A stretch of 64,000 bases of DNA, taken from assembly GCF_905147365.1 (NCBI RefSeq), contig NC_056412.1:18902001-18966000 (forward strand), read 5' to 3'. A program made the position numbers and the translations under genes. The notes under the pieces are model-generated. The model worked only from the letters and a program-made list of their open reading frames with translations. It ran no database searches and was not told where the DNA came from. Within the stretch, counting starts at the first letter, position 1. Every line of letters begins with the position of its first letter. Source of the stretch: Aricia agestis. Lineage: Eukaryota; Arthropoda; Insecta; Lepidoptera; Lycaenidae. This document shows, one piece after another, positions 43,801-45,270 of the stretch.

Positions 43801-45270
43801 AACTATTTAATTAAAATTAGAAGACCATCATCGTTATTATCGACACAATAAGGTCTTGACATGGTTATTATTTAATAAGCTAGTCAACTCCCAGTATTGT
43901 GGTTTTAATAAAATGTAAAATATTTTTGTCTTAGCTAATTAATTATATTAATATAATAATACAATTTAGTAGGACATAAAAATAAATAGAATATTTTATG
44001 GATACCCACCATTCAAGTCTAAAACAAAAACTAATCCTTGCTTGGTTCCTATAGCTACATTCAGCTGAATATGTTGTGAACAGGCCATGCTGGTCGGTCT
44101 GAAGTTCTTCAGGAAATTGCTGTACTCCTTTACAATGTTAGAGTTTAGGTCCCACTTCACTATATTACCAAATACACCCACGGTAACTGCAAATGTGTCA
44201 TCACTGTACCCTACGCTTGCCACTTCCTAAAAATGTGACATAATACATTTATTATATTATACAAAAATAGCAATATCTTAAATTAGTTACAAAACTTACC
44301 ACAGTTTAGGATTATTTCACAGTACTGCCCTAATAAAATGTGGATAATGAGGGTACAAACACAGGGGGACACTATACATTGAAAGTCCAAAATATATATC
44401 TATAATCCATCTAGTCAAATTTACCAGCCAATTCAAGGCCTATTCCTAGGCCGTACATGAGTTTCATAGCGAGTTTCTTACGCCGGTTCTTCTCGGCGGG
44501 GTAGTTCCTGAACCAGTGGTAGGCAATGTATTTTCTTCGTTCGACTTTCAAAAAGTGTATCATGATACCCATTTTGAATAAAAAGACATTTTATTTTATT
44601 TATTTATAGAGAACAAAATGTTAAAGGAACCAAAGAAATGCCAAAATATTTTACTCTGCTAACCAAAAAAAAAATCCAGATTCTAGATTAGCATTTTTAA
44701 ATGAATTTTGAGGGTACTGCTTTGTTGGTCCCTTCAACTACATGCCTGCTATTCACCATGATAAGAGTCCACCAAATTATTTGTAAATTAAACAAAACTT
44801 ACTTCTTTCTCATTCAAGTGTGTATTGTGACTGTGCGTTGATTTAATCGCGTACATCCCTTCTGTTGCTTCTATGTTCCATTGTTTGACCGACCCATCCG
44901 CGCTTCCCGTCAATAAGTTCATTTTTTCTGGCCATCGTGGGGAAACATCCACGCTGACTATCCTGAAGCGAAACAAAGGAGTTACATTTGAACCCGAGAC
45001 TAAGCTACTTTGCTAATCTGTTACCTACTTTTCTGCGTGTGCTCTGCTTAGAAAGTGAGCTTTAAAACGCTGATCTTCGATAATAATTCCCTGGTCGTCG
45101 GCATGAAGAGGTTGCAGCAAACAAAGACTTTTACTTGGGCCGCCATATATGAGCCAGCCATCTCGCGTAACTTTGAGCCCAGACGTTTGAAACCAATTTG
45201 GCGACGGAAATAATAATGTTTCTTCCATTGTTTCAATGTAATAACAACAATATACCGGTAAAATACGCAA
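6625..45270 (-). CDS. Gemin5: Gemin5 (rigor mortis), WD-repeat and TPR-like subunit of the SMN complex; 18 exons
   Basis: Exons (- strand, 5'->3'): 45029-45270, 44803-44962, 44010-44226, 42726-43497, 42231-42410, 41588-41833, 40921-41101, 40080-40242, 39780-39933, 39425-39561, 38871-38992, 37356-37521, 36641-36991, 35978-36125, 35346-35422, 7399-7531, 7129-7215, 6625-6865. All have AG/GT ends and the phases chain without a break (3,777 nt, 1,258 aa). The N-terminus with FPSPNWF after the start, followed by many WD repeats (GSADGSVKQWN, TSQDGTVRVWD, GGADCALRAW), fits the snRNA-binding WD region of Gemin5. Exons 13-18 encode the helical TPR-like region (AYRRAALQLSVHDARAALA, LYKEAYVLARVR). In other animals Gemin5 delivers snRNAs to SMN for Sm-core assembly in the cytoplasm. 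It is shorter than the human protein (about 1,500 aa) and lacks the far C-terminus. Intron 15 is 27.8 kb because it contains the Polinton. Confidence 0.88.
7532..9188. other. Gemin5 intron 15, part left of the Polinton
   Basis: No gene recognised. It contains a perfect short hairpin (arms 7741-7758 and 7788-7805) inside a larger GC-rich repeat (about 7640-7860) related to 39080-39250, a GC-rich patch at 8040-8110, and a hairpin near 8395-8420. A 60-codon open frame at 8842-9024 has no recognisable relative and lies outside the Polinton ends. Confidence 0.4.
9189..9194 (+). repeat. left target-site duplication (TGTATC)
   Basis: The hexamer TGTATC directly precedes the left terminal repeat and recurs directly after the right terminal repeat at 34623-34628. 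Six base pairs is the duplication length made by Polinton integrases. Confidence 0.9.
9195..9440. repeat. left terminal inverted repeat of the Polinton
   Basis: Matches the reverse complement of 34438-34622 over about 185 bp. The left copy carries an extra internal block of about 60 bp (around 9300-9360), itself a near-duplicate of a neighbouring segment. The outermost 90 bp contain a perfect palindrome: arms 9200-9228 and 9257-9285 (29 bp each) around a 28-nt GC-rich loop. Confidence 0.9.
9649..10335 (+). CDS. A32-like genome-packaging ATPase (FtsK/HerA superfamily)
   Basis: 228 aa with Walker A GPSNCGKT at residues 40-47 and Walker B SIIIFDDV at 111-118, followed by conserved strand/helix elements including the sensor-like FYLNQTY. 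This arrangement and the small size fit the A32-type ATPases that pump DNA into capsids in Polintons, adintoviruses and large DNA viruses. ATG 9649 is the first in frame and the N-terminus is as short as expected. It is the first gene of the + block, 209 bp inside the left terminal repeat. The next gene starts 77 bp after its stop. It would act in the infected or host cell nucleus during virion assembly, if virions are made. Confidence 0.85.
   Translation: MKFLKQKESLKLECVCPAVKNEVKRHGNLLPNTIRSIVCGPSNCGKTNLVISLLLHPNGPRFRNLYVYSKSLYQPKYVFLEKVLEKVEDTSYHKYNHNSEILSPQEALPNSIIIFDDVACENQNNIRDYFAMGRHKNIDCFYLNQTYTKIPKQLVRDNANLIILFKQDEINLRHIYDEHVGSDMTWSQFREMCSTVWSKPYSYVVINKDCERNNGCYRMKFDTFIIVD
10413..11429 (+). 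CDS. DUF8207-like Polinton protein
   Basis: 338 aa. Residues 1-60 are basic; about 60-125 are very acidic and serine-rich, and look unstructured. From about residue 140 there is a conserved domain of the kind found in many insect Polinton-associated proteins (motifs PYGVRSERGKLWLGK, TSGLAELLYKKKP, YKLLLIDTNAHKRNW). I match it to DUF8207 from memory of that domain's pattern. Its function is unknown; by position among the virion genes it may be structural or DNA-associated. Its TGA overlaps the ATG of the next gene (ATGA at 11426). Confidence 0.65.
   Translation: MERNLKEQIVKSASAVKRKVEMIKNTKNTNDMALETIFQPIVSPLKLLASKTEKKRHEEDVEESSNRSHEKFEESETDLDDEENSDNDDFSSKTPDKTLTTSPSEDNDIHENSFKSIQSSPSIANDSLSWSVSSEALKEDIPYGVRSERGKLWLGKTRLHDDGKVLKIRSRSLKKTSGLAELLYKKKPNLDIITEEDLQNYKLLLIDTNAHKRNWKPSNQINGNKGFKYTHVIKPLFKFARNNTSSVESLQRGEGINILKEVKKDTDLVYWNDPNELVERLKILLASRAAGNTGLDNEVNAILEEMKEAGIIKKMKYIRLPSGKFSSSITLQNPARRQ
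11426..11773 (+). CDS. small fibre-like protein
   Basis: 115 aa. The segment LKGVQIPEKDDEAVNKEYVD (about residues 42-61) is the motif found at the collar or shaft ends of many phage and viral fibre or tail proteins (typical pattern: L..V..P....DAVNK.YVD). It is followed by a predicted coiled coil (about 62-95), as in trimeric fibres. This suggests an attachment or spike protein, but it is too short to be a full fibre and has no visible receptor-binding head. It overlaps the upstream gene by ATGA and the downstream integrase by the eight bases ATGAGTAA. Confidence 0.45.
   Translation: MNIDKFGHHVHKRLRLSEFSEILSDTLVRSDTGEFDLKSSKLKGVQIPEKDDEAVNKEYVDKSVQALKNEMMKIQSNVRNFLHSLEKITTTNFSKIYYTKQEIDNMIAAKSVQNE
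11766..12701 (+). CDS. retroviral-type integrase (rve fold) with C-terminal chromodomain
   Basis: 311 aa from ATG 11766. Catalytic acids are D35 (WQADLVD), D97 (LQTDLGKEF) and E131 (SIVERVIRTIK). A basic SH3-like region follows (SSFRVGDFVRISKYKGDF), then a chromodomain at about 272-311 (LIEKVLKKKGNKLFVKWLGL). The N-terminal HHCC zinc finger of retroviral integrases is absent. This protein makes the 6-bp staggered cut seen at the element borders. The chromodomain may guide insertion toward marked chromatin. An upstream non-ATG frame extension to 11745 exists, but ATG 11766 is favoured by its overlap with the preceding stop. Confidence 0.9.
   Translation: MSKQDIVNELHKGARRNFARRHTVIKGLDDLWQADLVDLQKYSSINKGFKYVLIVIDVLSKYVWVRPLKSKSKKFVSSAMCSILSESTRKPKNLQTDLGKEFYNDSFKHLMKTYNINHYSTCSVKKASIVERVIRTIKLRLYKLFSLCGKYEWYKNNLKSVVQNYNNTLHRITKHKPIDVNSSNQNTVRLNIIKSQQPKKVRKESSFRVGDFVRISKYKGDFYKGYTPNWSTEIFRIIKVNETSPQTYQLQDKHKQNIVGCFYGKELQKTKFPDIYLIEKVLKKKGNKLFVKWLGLSAEENSWIDKSELVI
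12749..13462 (+). CDS. PLA2-like minor virion protein (parvovirus-type phospholipase A2 motif)
   Basis: 237 aa from the first ATG, 12749. Near the N-terminus are a calcium-loop-like LPGYQFCGPGT (21-31) and the catalytic-dyad motif LDEACMHHDIAY (His54-Asp55), matching the phospholipase A2 domain that parvoviruses use to leave endosomes. The middle is strongly basic (runs of KK and KK.K). A small-residue hydrophobic stretch (about 175-195, ALGSLAGGAAGIA) could touch membrane. The C-terminus GLYIKPHKKGAGLYLNP is typical of insect Polinton proteins. It precedes the protease and capsid genes. Role by inference: membrane penetration during entry, core condensation, or both. No extended toxin-like secretion signal is present. 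Confidence 0.7.
   Translation: MKEGSGVINNLIDHLPFELHLPGYQFCGPGTKLQKRILQGDRGVNKLDEACMHHDIAYINKDPSARRKADLELLSMAKKRLKSKDAGKGEKIASWIVKNAMKTKIRAGSGIKSFKKGIKKIHAHLKKLKSKDHHSAIKYAYAAAKKLFSKKKGICLPRIIPLPKCGGLLPLIRSALGSLAGGAAGIAKAVNDSKAAQKSLQESERHNRMMEAVALGKGLYIKPHKKGAGLYLNPSKN
13471..13848 (+). CDS. adenain-like cysteine protease; no ATG at the expected start
   Basis: About 125 aa if read from CTG 13471. The catalytic order of adenovirus-type maturation proteases is visible: His53 in GTHWVAY, Asp68 in YYDSFG, Cys103 in TNCGHLC. The domain clearly begins before the first ATG of the frame (13546): residues upstream (RRALTNLDILEYA, IPYFRGVY) are conserved in insect Polinton proteases. The frame is open from 13423, with no ATG before 13546. 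The CTG at 13471, in a PRRALT context, occupies the place where I would expect the start. So it either uses non-AUG initiation, is spliced or read through from the PLA2-like gene, or has lost its start by mutation. It would cut capsid proteins during maturation. Confidence 0.75.
   Translation: MPRRALTNLDILEYASDIPYFRGVYMRDKLPLKPRKIECGIVNLDSNVNPGTHWVAYVKQNSYVEYYDSFGNLKPPLELMKYMYNLPINYNYNKHQAFGTTNCGHLCIKFLKKYWKKHLNNIKNK
13865..14536 (+). CDS. minor capsid (penton-type, single jelly-roll) protein
   Basis: 223 aa, beta-rich throughout. Features shared with Polinton minor capsid proteins are SIGNILGFG in the middle, ECDVVSGSFVNGKASHIIYEF, PPDYRIIEIPKNLIYFPV and a C-terminal edge strand ending RGEEVQLYLHF. 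In adenovirus and Polintons the penton-type protein closes the capsid vertices. Assignment is by sequence pattern and by position just before the major capsid gene; I could not run a structure comparison. Its stop overlaps the start of the 48-aa gene (ATGA at 14533). Confidence 0.65.
   Translation: MSFTVSITGSGASLTTNYSPTLELLGDYECGLLHFSTFNSIPNIDGRNNKFYYGDNEMIEIPEGSYELQDICDYLKTNIKNTLLKLRCNNNTLKTNIFCSKDVHFNKDDSIGNILGFGMETIKANISTDSQYPVSILSTTIVRIECDVVSGSFVNGKASHIIYEFVPNVPPDYRIIEIPKNLIYFPVNQTSISSINIRLLDADNKEINLRGEEVQLYLHFRKK
14533..14679 (+). CDS. 48-aa basic peptide between the two capsid genes
   Basis: A 48-codon frame from ATG 14533 to TGA 14677-14679. It is rich in lysine and arginine (SPKRSSHKDTRQQLKKKLTK) and ends in a short hydrophobic tail (YLKLIGLIK). 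Both borders are ATGA overlaps: its ATG overlaps the minor capsid stop, and its stop overlaps the major capsid ATG. This double overlap is the main support that it is a real gene. Its function is unknown; a capsid cement or DNA-binding peptide would fit. Confidence 0.55.
   Translation: MINFHKTPAISNVQVSPKRSSHKDTRQQLKKKLTKSNKEYLKLIGLIK
14676..15884 (+). CDS. probable major capsid protein (double jelly-roll)
   Basis: 402 aa, the largest protein of the virion block and placed directly after the minor capsid gene, where Polintons keep the major capsid gene. It is beta-rich with few charged low-complexity parts. Notable blocks are EFEYHSYRPY-like N-terminal sequence, IRYELNGVEIDKIKNAG, a strongly conserved-looking LLKQLEKDRAIPLAYRNWD, and a C-terminal PLFVIDCSRQHETLKGSIDV. 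Size is somewhat short for a Polinton hexon-like protein, so a structural model would be needed to prove the double jelly-roll. ATGA overlaps occur at both ends. Confidence 0.62.
   Translation: MNILNISQQTSYDNSIESFEYHSYRPYVTSFNKNDEIRIPINQQDLYVLPSLSSLYIEGKVIVYNRTTKEKVSNVHFVNNPALFLFQDIRYELNGVEIDKIKNAGVTTTIKSYLSLNENESKYARVWGWSPEGINNTSGGEFSVSIPLNKILGFAEDYEKIIINCKHELVLLRCNTNLNAIKLKTGEVLEDIVISKIIWRVPHIKVSDRERINLLKQLEKDRAIPLAYRNWDLYEYPLLPKTRKHTWSIKTSSQIEKPRFVVLALQTNRKNNSELSMAEFDHCHVRDVRVFLNSSYYPYEGLNVSFTEDKFTLLYEQYARFQQSYHGRRSEPLMSLKEFRDVAPLFVIDCSRQHETLKGSIDVRVEIETDQEIPDQTAAYCLILNDCIFEYKPLSNIVKKIS
15881..16369 (+). CDS. conserved insect Polinton protein of unknown function
   Basis: 162 aa beginning IIVDLQGFKNN, with WLERNRGFRWSEGYIDY in the middle, VKGEEKVKWVKEL later, and a cysteine/histidine-rich tail (CKEESYNCFIHKKYCALK). 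Proteins with this IVD.QGF and KG.EK pattern are frequent in insect genomes and insect virus-like elements. The pattern of an early acid, KG.EK and a later D could suggest an RNase H-like or exonuclease fold, but I cannot show that. It is the last gene of the + block and overlaps the major capsid stop by ATGA. AATAAA words just after its stop (16366-16400) serve as likely polyadenylation signals. Confidence 0.5.
   Translation: MNSNTIIVDLQGFKNNNNDFLVKELCIATRQHTHTFYVKPPYPFSALTDDEKKNVRWLERNRGFRWSEGYIDYREFRRIIKPYLKDRNIIVKGEEKVKWVKELCDHNNIVDISYKDIPRFNILYDLYCKEESYNCFIHKKYCALKNVLCLKKWCLENNVHFQ
16617..17081 (-). CDS. uncharacterised 154-aa Polinton protein, likely with a 5' UTR intron
   Basis: 154 aa, N-terminal half acidic then basic (RERRPAKLRKKC), C-terminal half with KKGFRLIKISVFDLD and QYVVNENGDEIMDQ. 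I do not recognise it. Just upstream is a well-formed intron: donor GTAAGT at 17188-17183 and acceptor TTTTTTTACAG ending at 17085, placing the ATG four bases into the second exon. Such splicing signals support real transcription. It is convergent with the + block and lies downstream of the polymerase on the same strand, separated by the foldback at 17463-17755. Confidence 0.45.
   Translation of the reverse strand: MERVEDLTATSEDNVYRHEYGDTFQYAQDPLEGFTEEFLKMKAQQKPNAEIRERRPAKLRKKCVSKSALSKLHNIPVHSFVVNSVPKKGFRLIKISVFDLDGSQQHCDSIDDDNFLLSAQYVVNENGDEIMDQTEKLVSNISKKICNYSYTSWF
17463..17755. repeat. foldback element inside the Polinton
   Basis: The ends CCCTAGCATGGCC and GGCCATGCTAGGG pair, and pairing continues for about 75 bp with a few mismatches (both arms contain the CTCAAGTCCACAGTTTGTCT word in opposite orientation). 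A second hairpin sits inside, around AATGCCACTTTATGACAG and its inverse. It lies in the spacer between the 154-aa gene and the polymerase gene, directly upstream of the former. Confidence 0.7.
18030..21548 (-). CDS. protein-primed family B DNA polymerase of the Polinton
   Basis: 1172 aa, one uninterrupted frame. N-terminus: C2H2 zinc finger (residues 4-25, CTTCNVS...HLRSNSH). Residues about 190-340: a block with Cys197 (DQHCFLW) and His293 (TSHYCLI), then a second zinc finger (318-335, FCDLCLIFF). 3'-5' exonuclease: Exo I D368/E370, Exo II near D513 (HNLAGYDCHLF), Exo III YTDLYLKTD (656-664). Between Exo I and Exo II lies an endonuclease VII/HNH-like zinc motif (462-492: CHIC, DHCHVTGRYRG, CNL). 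Polymerase: motif A YIDCNNLYGYS (D760), motif B KLLNNSVFGK (904-913), motif C YTDTDS (1012-1017). All catalytic residues seem present. It would copy the element from protein-primed ends. A likely polyadenylation word for this strand is at 17913-17908. Confidence 0.93.
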   Translation of the reverse strand: MPFCTTCNVSVHSKSWVGHLRSNSHRKSSKTIEYSDGVEIVSSAFRNRIVTYKILPLDQLQLASVDIFFFEIRNKLKSLLDENLIKHSCVKVNFELFGTFLKFNNNSQEIKSFGTKNKILHSNYDFEKIYLETVSYLKTSIEEFEDRDSGWTFLNNLYIEININKYQPLSGSSFISLPKSIQAKKACLNIMNKDQHCFLWSVTAALYPAKNHPERISSYPNFRELFNINGMFFPVTFHDIKIFEKNNPNIKFIIYGLKKSKTIVGPLYKSDINKTCNEKIIHLLYLENNNTSHYCLIKEPSRLFRSQVTSHHSKLYFCDLCLIFFSTSKEVENHLCGGVVTVLPNKGSVIKFKNYARKQNMPFCIYADFESMLQTNTEANCSSSKNTTTLHQHLPIAFGYYIVCRDDPSYNRYVSYRGPGCDKQFVDSILKDVQKIFDILSTPVPMIFSTADKSDFDNATRCHICENFIFSDKVRDHCHVTGRYRGAAHPFCNLQYKRPSFVPIFFHNLAGYDCHLFIKALGEVPGNIKIIPKTKENYISFTKFVPVTNNQFFQLRFVDSFKFLGTSLSKLSETLKPEMFKNLQNHFPDEDEFQLLTRKGIYPYEYMNSWKRYDEKSLPPKECFYSSLTDHDISDEDYQHACLIWSTFQIKDLGSYTDLYLKTDVLLLADIFENFRQTCKQHYQLDPAFYLTAPSLSFDAMLLKTGIQLELIDDLSMVRMLQSGIRGGVCLCSHRHAKANNPYLENYKPSESPSYVTYIDCNNLYGYSMCQYLPLSDFRFLNEQEINKLNVTEIPIDAECGYILEVDLQYPKHLHNLHNDLPFCSEKCIPPGGKTFKLVPNLYDKFKYVIHYIHLQTCLKHGLILKKIHRVISFRQSPYLKQYIDLNTALRQKSSSTFEQDFFKLLNNSVFGKTLENNEKRVNVHLVNQWVDNNNVTKKRQCAQKLIARPNFHSVTIFSENLVAVQLNSDQIILDKPIYIGFTVLELSKSHMYNFHYSVIKPFYKNNVQMCYTDTDSFVYHIRTHDFYDDIKKHFLPYFDTSNFCNTNQYDLPIQNKKVPGLFKDEMAGKIISEFVGLRSKLYCIKTINSTIKKAKGIKKNIVSNFNVTDYQKTLYEGNIVHKTNVLFKSIKHELYTCAVKKVALSGDDDKRVISKDKISTKSWGHTSIFNF
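21706..22665 (-). CDS. uncharacterised spliced Polinton gene, basic/serine-rich protein
   Basis: Two exons with matching phase: 22376-22576 (or to ATG 22665 if unspliced) and 21706-22054, joined by donor GTAAGT and acceptor TTTTTACAG. The first exon encodes a nuclear-signal-like stretch (PKKKSKASSSKRKAGPEK, SAQRKRKYSS). The second encodes a folded-looking part (GGEYFVDLKIYKKSDYV, YKTALVSVKLQCDESSSSWE) with an acidic end. I do not recognise it. The start is uncertain: ATG 22665 gives an open unspliced frame, but ATGTCA|GTGAGT right after it and TTTAATAG before 22576 look like an intron that would break the frame. It lies upstream of the polymerase on the same strand. Confidence 0.45.
22690..25308. 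other. gene-poor right part of the Polinton
   Basis: No protein-coding gene recognised. It is AT-rich, with a short LINE-like 3' tail near 22960-23085 (ending in TTTGA repeats after AATAAATGG), a run of TA-rich sequence at 24540-24830, and GC-richer sequence at 24830-24970 that ends in a good donor (AAAA|GTAAGT at about 24971) and could be a first exon of the right-end transcript. Confidence 0.35.
25309..26160. repeat. tandemly duplicated 524-bp repeat unit with TCTG tract and tRNA-like B box
   Basis: Two head-to-tail units offset by 524 bp; the second is split by the Gypsy element and resumes at 32201-32404. Each unit has a TCTG microsatellite, the lepidopteran segment CTTTCACGCCAAAACTACTG, a pol III B-box-like GGTTCGAGTCC (25548-25558 and 26072-26082) and an AT-rich tail. 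The B box and the CCCGCAGGCGGAAC that follows suggest a tRNA-derived SINE fused to or inserted in a TCTG element. The units differ mainly in TCTG copy number. Confidence 0.75.
26161..26526 (+). repeat. 5' LTR of the Gypsy element
   Basis: Contains a TATA box (TATAAATA, 26402-26409) and a polyadenylation word (AATAAA, 26457-26462), so the U3-R-U5 layout is visible. The internal region begins TCTCAGAAGTGGGATC right after the LTR, where the primer-binding site should be. Confidence 0.9.
26584..30951 (+). CDS. Gypsy gag-pol polyprotein (single frame)
   Basis: About 1,455 aa from ATG 26584; the frame is also open upstream to a GTG at 26545. Order: gag capsid-like region, two CCHC zinc knuckles (CYNCRKTGHEARDC and CQICQRLGHSSGAC, nt 27270-27370), aspartic protease (YIDTGSKVNIL, about nt 27530), reverse transcriptase with YLDD (nt 28831-28842), RNase H (ELHTDASKLGLGG, about 29270), HHCC zinc-binding domain (about 29860-29980), and DDE integrase (D in ADHLG about 30060, D in ITDRG about 30238, E in NGQVERV about 30345). 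All motifs are intact, with no stop or frameshift between gag and pol. It makes the enzymes for reverse transcription and insertion of this element. Confidence 0.93.
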   Translation: MMGPYRCGLGKKRPKPVETSSDEEANEGSETCPSPRPLVTSKKRRINHLEAEVIPELDPGKKTTNVKGWLSKIDQLGDMYSWDEKDRIFVMQIRLRGAAREWYDELEDYTATWSQWKQNLTCAFPRSTDYVDQLEEMLARVKNNDETMTRYFHEKMSLIKKCGLKGDAATSCLIRGLPVELRPNAKAYNCETPEQLYFGFLSSLENYKAVGTKMAEQTSSWRRGTVLPKTCYNCRKTGHEARDCRITRCQICQRLGHSSGACWYAAGTTDDALRRYASQDQRGSVQVCKINYNSYEILSDIYKKKIMVDGVALLGYIDTGSKVNILTLETVKQLKLNIFKSNLLMRGFGGLYITSLGNVKFTISIDSISVNSEAEVTDTDLKDLNMIIGSPILKHPNLTLIANYKTVMLVPNINSNFHSTHFLSDINLCSNDFVERIPLYLVNDLELQPGDTRLINVCVTHNLDSSSLLVTRTIIFDFDNVSYYIPQSILKFGDYTLQITNLGDTCIYFQKGKLLTRADIFDVTDVMLFSNSQISSDLNTVQTKLIDISDIRVGDIGEFYCSRLLDLLNQYNTAFAGCSDQLGCTSLLEMRIHTKTDVPVHRKPYRMSYKEAGMVEEKISELISAGIVRESNSDYASPVILVKKKGGDYRLCIDYRALNNQTIKDRYPLPHIDDQINRLSGKMQFTVLDLAQSYYQVRMSEDSIHKTAFVTSTGQYEFLRMPFGLANAPAVFSRLIQKALQPLNNKLAIYLDDLTIPSVSIDEGIDLLQQVLELLDRANLKLNLQKCSFLQNSINYLGHEVTAGSVRPGLAKIESVSQFRRPRNVHEVRQFIGLASYFRKFVRGFAEIARPLTVLTKKSVNWEWGPEQERSFENLKAALTERPVLAIYNQRAKTELHTDASKLGLGGIMLQYQNDNTLKPIAYFSRVTSREEQYYHSYELETLAVVESLKRFRIYLTGIPVTVITDCAALRNTLTKKDLVPRIARWWLTIQDFDIAIEYRSGERMRHVDALSRNPLHTVSVLSIDKDDWLITLQLQDDNIQHIIKQLGEDTQNSDIKNNFVVLDGRLFRKTLYGNRFVIPKLSKWSLLQKYHDQAGHLGFDKCEKLIKSQFWFSGMTRFIKKYVKACLQCAYAKGNYGKTEGELHPIEKPSIPMHTLHADHLGPFLKSRNGNIYILVVIDSFTKFVFARPMRSVSSVETIKNLREIISIFGNPSRIITDRGVAFTSRYFKDFVVEKQIKHVLNAIASPRSNGQVERVNRSIINGLNTTAESECTWDDKLSDVVWGINNTPHAVTGCTPFSLMFAHNNTLLPAYTSTSIDHPDLVQRLGNRRIQAKNKIDQYMTVMKNRYDKKHKKCRKYNLGELVLWKGGTSRDNTGGVTKKLGSQYTGPYKITKFDHSIDRYHISSIKGIKGYKKFSAVVPGEALRPYQSSISDSSTDSDREVDRDDLIDLLES
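31253..31612 (+). repeat. tandem array in the Gypsy 3' untranslated region
   Basis: About eight to ten copies of a 35-50 bp unit built around ATCTGTGTGA followed by an AT-rich spacer with AATAATATCTA. Lies between gag-pol and the 3' LTR. Confidence 0.75.
31835..32200 (+). repeat. 3' LTR of the Gypsy element
   Basis: 366 bp, by eye identical to 26161-26526. It is followed by the ATAT target duplication and the remainder of the second 524-bp repeat unit. Confidence 0.9.
32624..33612. mobile_element. Helitron-like or foldback repeat with inverted CTAGCTGTTGCCCGCG ends
   Basis: The left end CTAGCTGTTGCCCGCGACTT and its inverted copy ending at 33612 pair for about 80 bp, imperfectly. The core includes a TCTG tract (about 32888-32910) and the CTTTCACGCC lepidopteran repeat segment. 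Either two opposed copies of a non-autonomous element or one long inverted-repeat element. A separate perfect hairpin (32740-32766 with 32786-32812) and a hairpin near 33228-33364 lie within it. No genes. Confidence 0.5.
33714..34224 (+). CDS. possible 3' exons of a spliced gene at the Polinton right end
   Basis: Two exons, 33714-33790 and 34157-34224, have good splice sites (TTTTTTCAG, GTAAGT, TTTTTCCAG) and join in phase to give about 47 residues (KIREVHQKSQRNAEKGLDQ, then RMINDEEFYMTQTK) before TAA. The first exon needs two bases from an upstream exon, which I could not place. A candidate at about 24936-24970 has a good donor but the wrong phase. Function unknown; it may also be a chance alignment of splice signals. 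Confidence 0.28.
34438..34622. repeat. right terminal inverted repeat of the Polinton
   Basis: Inverted copy of the left end, ending CCCTACT. It carries the same tip palindrome (arms about 34532-34558 and 34590-34617), with one or two mismatches and a slightly different loop. Just inside it (34354-34432) is another imperfect palindrome around GTGATCTTACC. Confidence 0.9.
34623..34628 (+). repeat. right target-site duplication (TGTATC)
   Basis: Identical to 9189-9194. Confidence 0.9.
34629..35345. other. Gemin5 intron 15, part right of the Polinton
   Basis: No gene. It contains two imperfect inverted-repeat elements: about 34735-34915 (ends GACGGATTA / TAATCCGTC) and about 35190-35290 (arms GAAAACAAGAACA and its inverse). 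Confidence 0.5.
35346..36991 (-). CDS. Gemin5: Gemin5 exons 13-15: lysine-rich linker and start of the TPR-like domain
   Basis: Exon 13 (36641-36991) begins with a lysine/glutamate-rich linker (SKSKKKNKDRKHGKK) and passes into helical sequence. Exon 14 (35978-36125) encodes HLESHRLEAWTMLGIF. Exon 15 (35346-35422, 77 nt) was found by phase: exon 14 ends two bases into a codon and exon 16 needs one leading base. This small exon supplies both and encodes YWKDVMTMYLAQMDRLA in frame. It is the last exon before the intron that holds the Polinton. Confidence 0.8.
35831..35970. repeat. 30-bp minisatellite touching a Gemin5 splice donor
   Basis: Nearly five units of 30 bp (TCCTGGCGCAGTCGGGTAAC plus ACAACACAAA-like), with looser copies back to about 35650. 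The last unit runs up to position 35970, two bases from the exon 14 donor site. Confidence 0.8.
37356..41833 (-). CDS. Gemin5: Gemin5 exons 6-12: remaining WD blades
   Basis: Seven exons of 122-246 nt. Clear blade ends are DGAVRVWEAEV (exon 7), KPSLRIWKTLSGH (exon 11), and VRVWDIS across the exon 11/12 junction. Exons 8, 9 and 12 are GC-rich islands in AT-rich introns, which helps fix their borders. Together with exons 1-5 they give enough blades for the two seven-bladed propellers known in Gemin5. Confidence 0.85.
37522..38870. other. Gemin5 intron 11: dispersed repeats
   Basis: No gene. It contains a LINE-like 3' fragment (37530-37740, A-rich with AATAAATAAATA), a copy of a common repeat (37838-37990), a GC-rich hairpin region (38150-38300) and a near-complete copy of the repeat shared with 2652-2730 and 3930-4086 (about 38340-38860). 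Confidence 0.45.
40275..40641. repeat. two adjacent foldback elements in Gemin5 intron 7
   Basis: The first, 40275-40445, is GC-rich with ends TAATAGCCCCGTACTGA / TCAGTACGCGGCTAATA. The second, 40497-40641, has ends CTAAGGGCCTGTTT and long arms containing GGATAGGCTATCCACAACTT. Both fold on themselves and carry no genes. Confidence 0.65.
42031..42188. repeat. second copy of the GGGCCAACGCTAAAAC MITE
   Basis: 158 bp, same ends and same GC-rich core as 5571-5741. Lies in Gemin5 intron 5, 42 bp from exon 5. Confidence 0.7.
42231..45270 (-). CDS. Gemin5: Gemin5 exons 1-5: N-terminal WD repeats and a repetitive loop
   Basis: Exon 1 starts at ATG 45270 and carries the SPNWF signature. Exons 2, 3 and 5 carry WD blades. 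The 772-nt exon 4 (42726-43497) begins with a blade, then inserts about 200 charged, low-complexity residues. These include six tandem 10-residue units of the type ENLNKSGKEA (about 43108-43287). The exon 3 donor is read as G|GTGGGT because only that phase joins to exon 4. The insertion probably protrudes from a loop of the first propeller. Confidence 0.85.
43498..44009. other. Gemin5 intron 3
   Basis: AT-rich. Positions 43650-43910 look like a LINE 3' fragment in reverse orientation (poly-T then CTTTATTGAATACCAACAG). No gene. Confidence 0.35.
44227..44802. other. Gemin5 intron 2 with a dispersed repeat
   Basis: The stretch at about 44340-44590 (GAGTTTCTTACGCCGGTTCT...) is a repeat commonly seen in moth genomes. 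No gene. Confidence 0.35.
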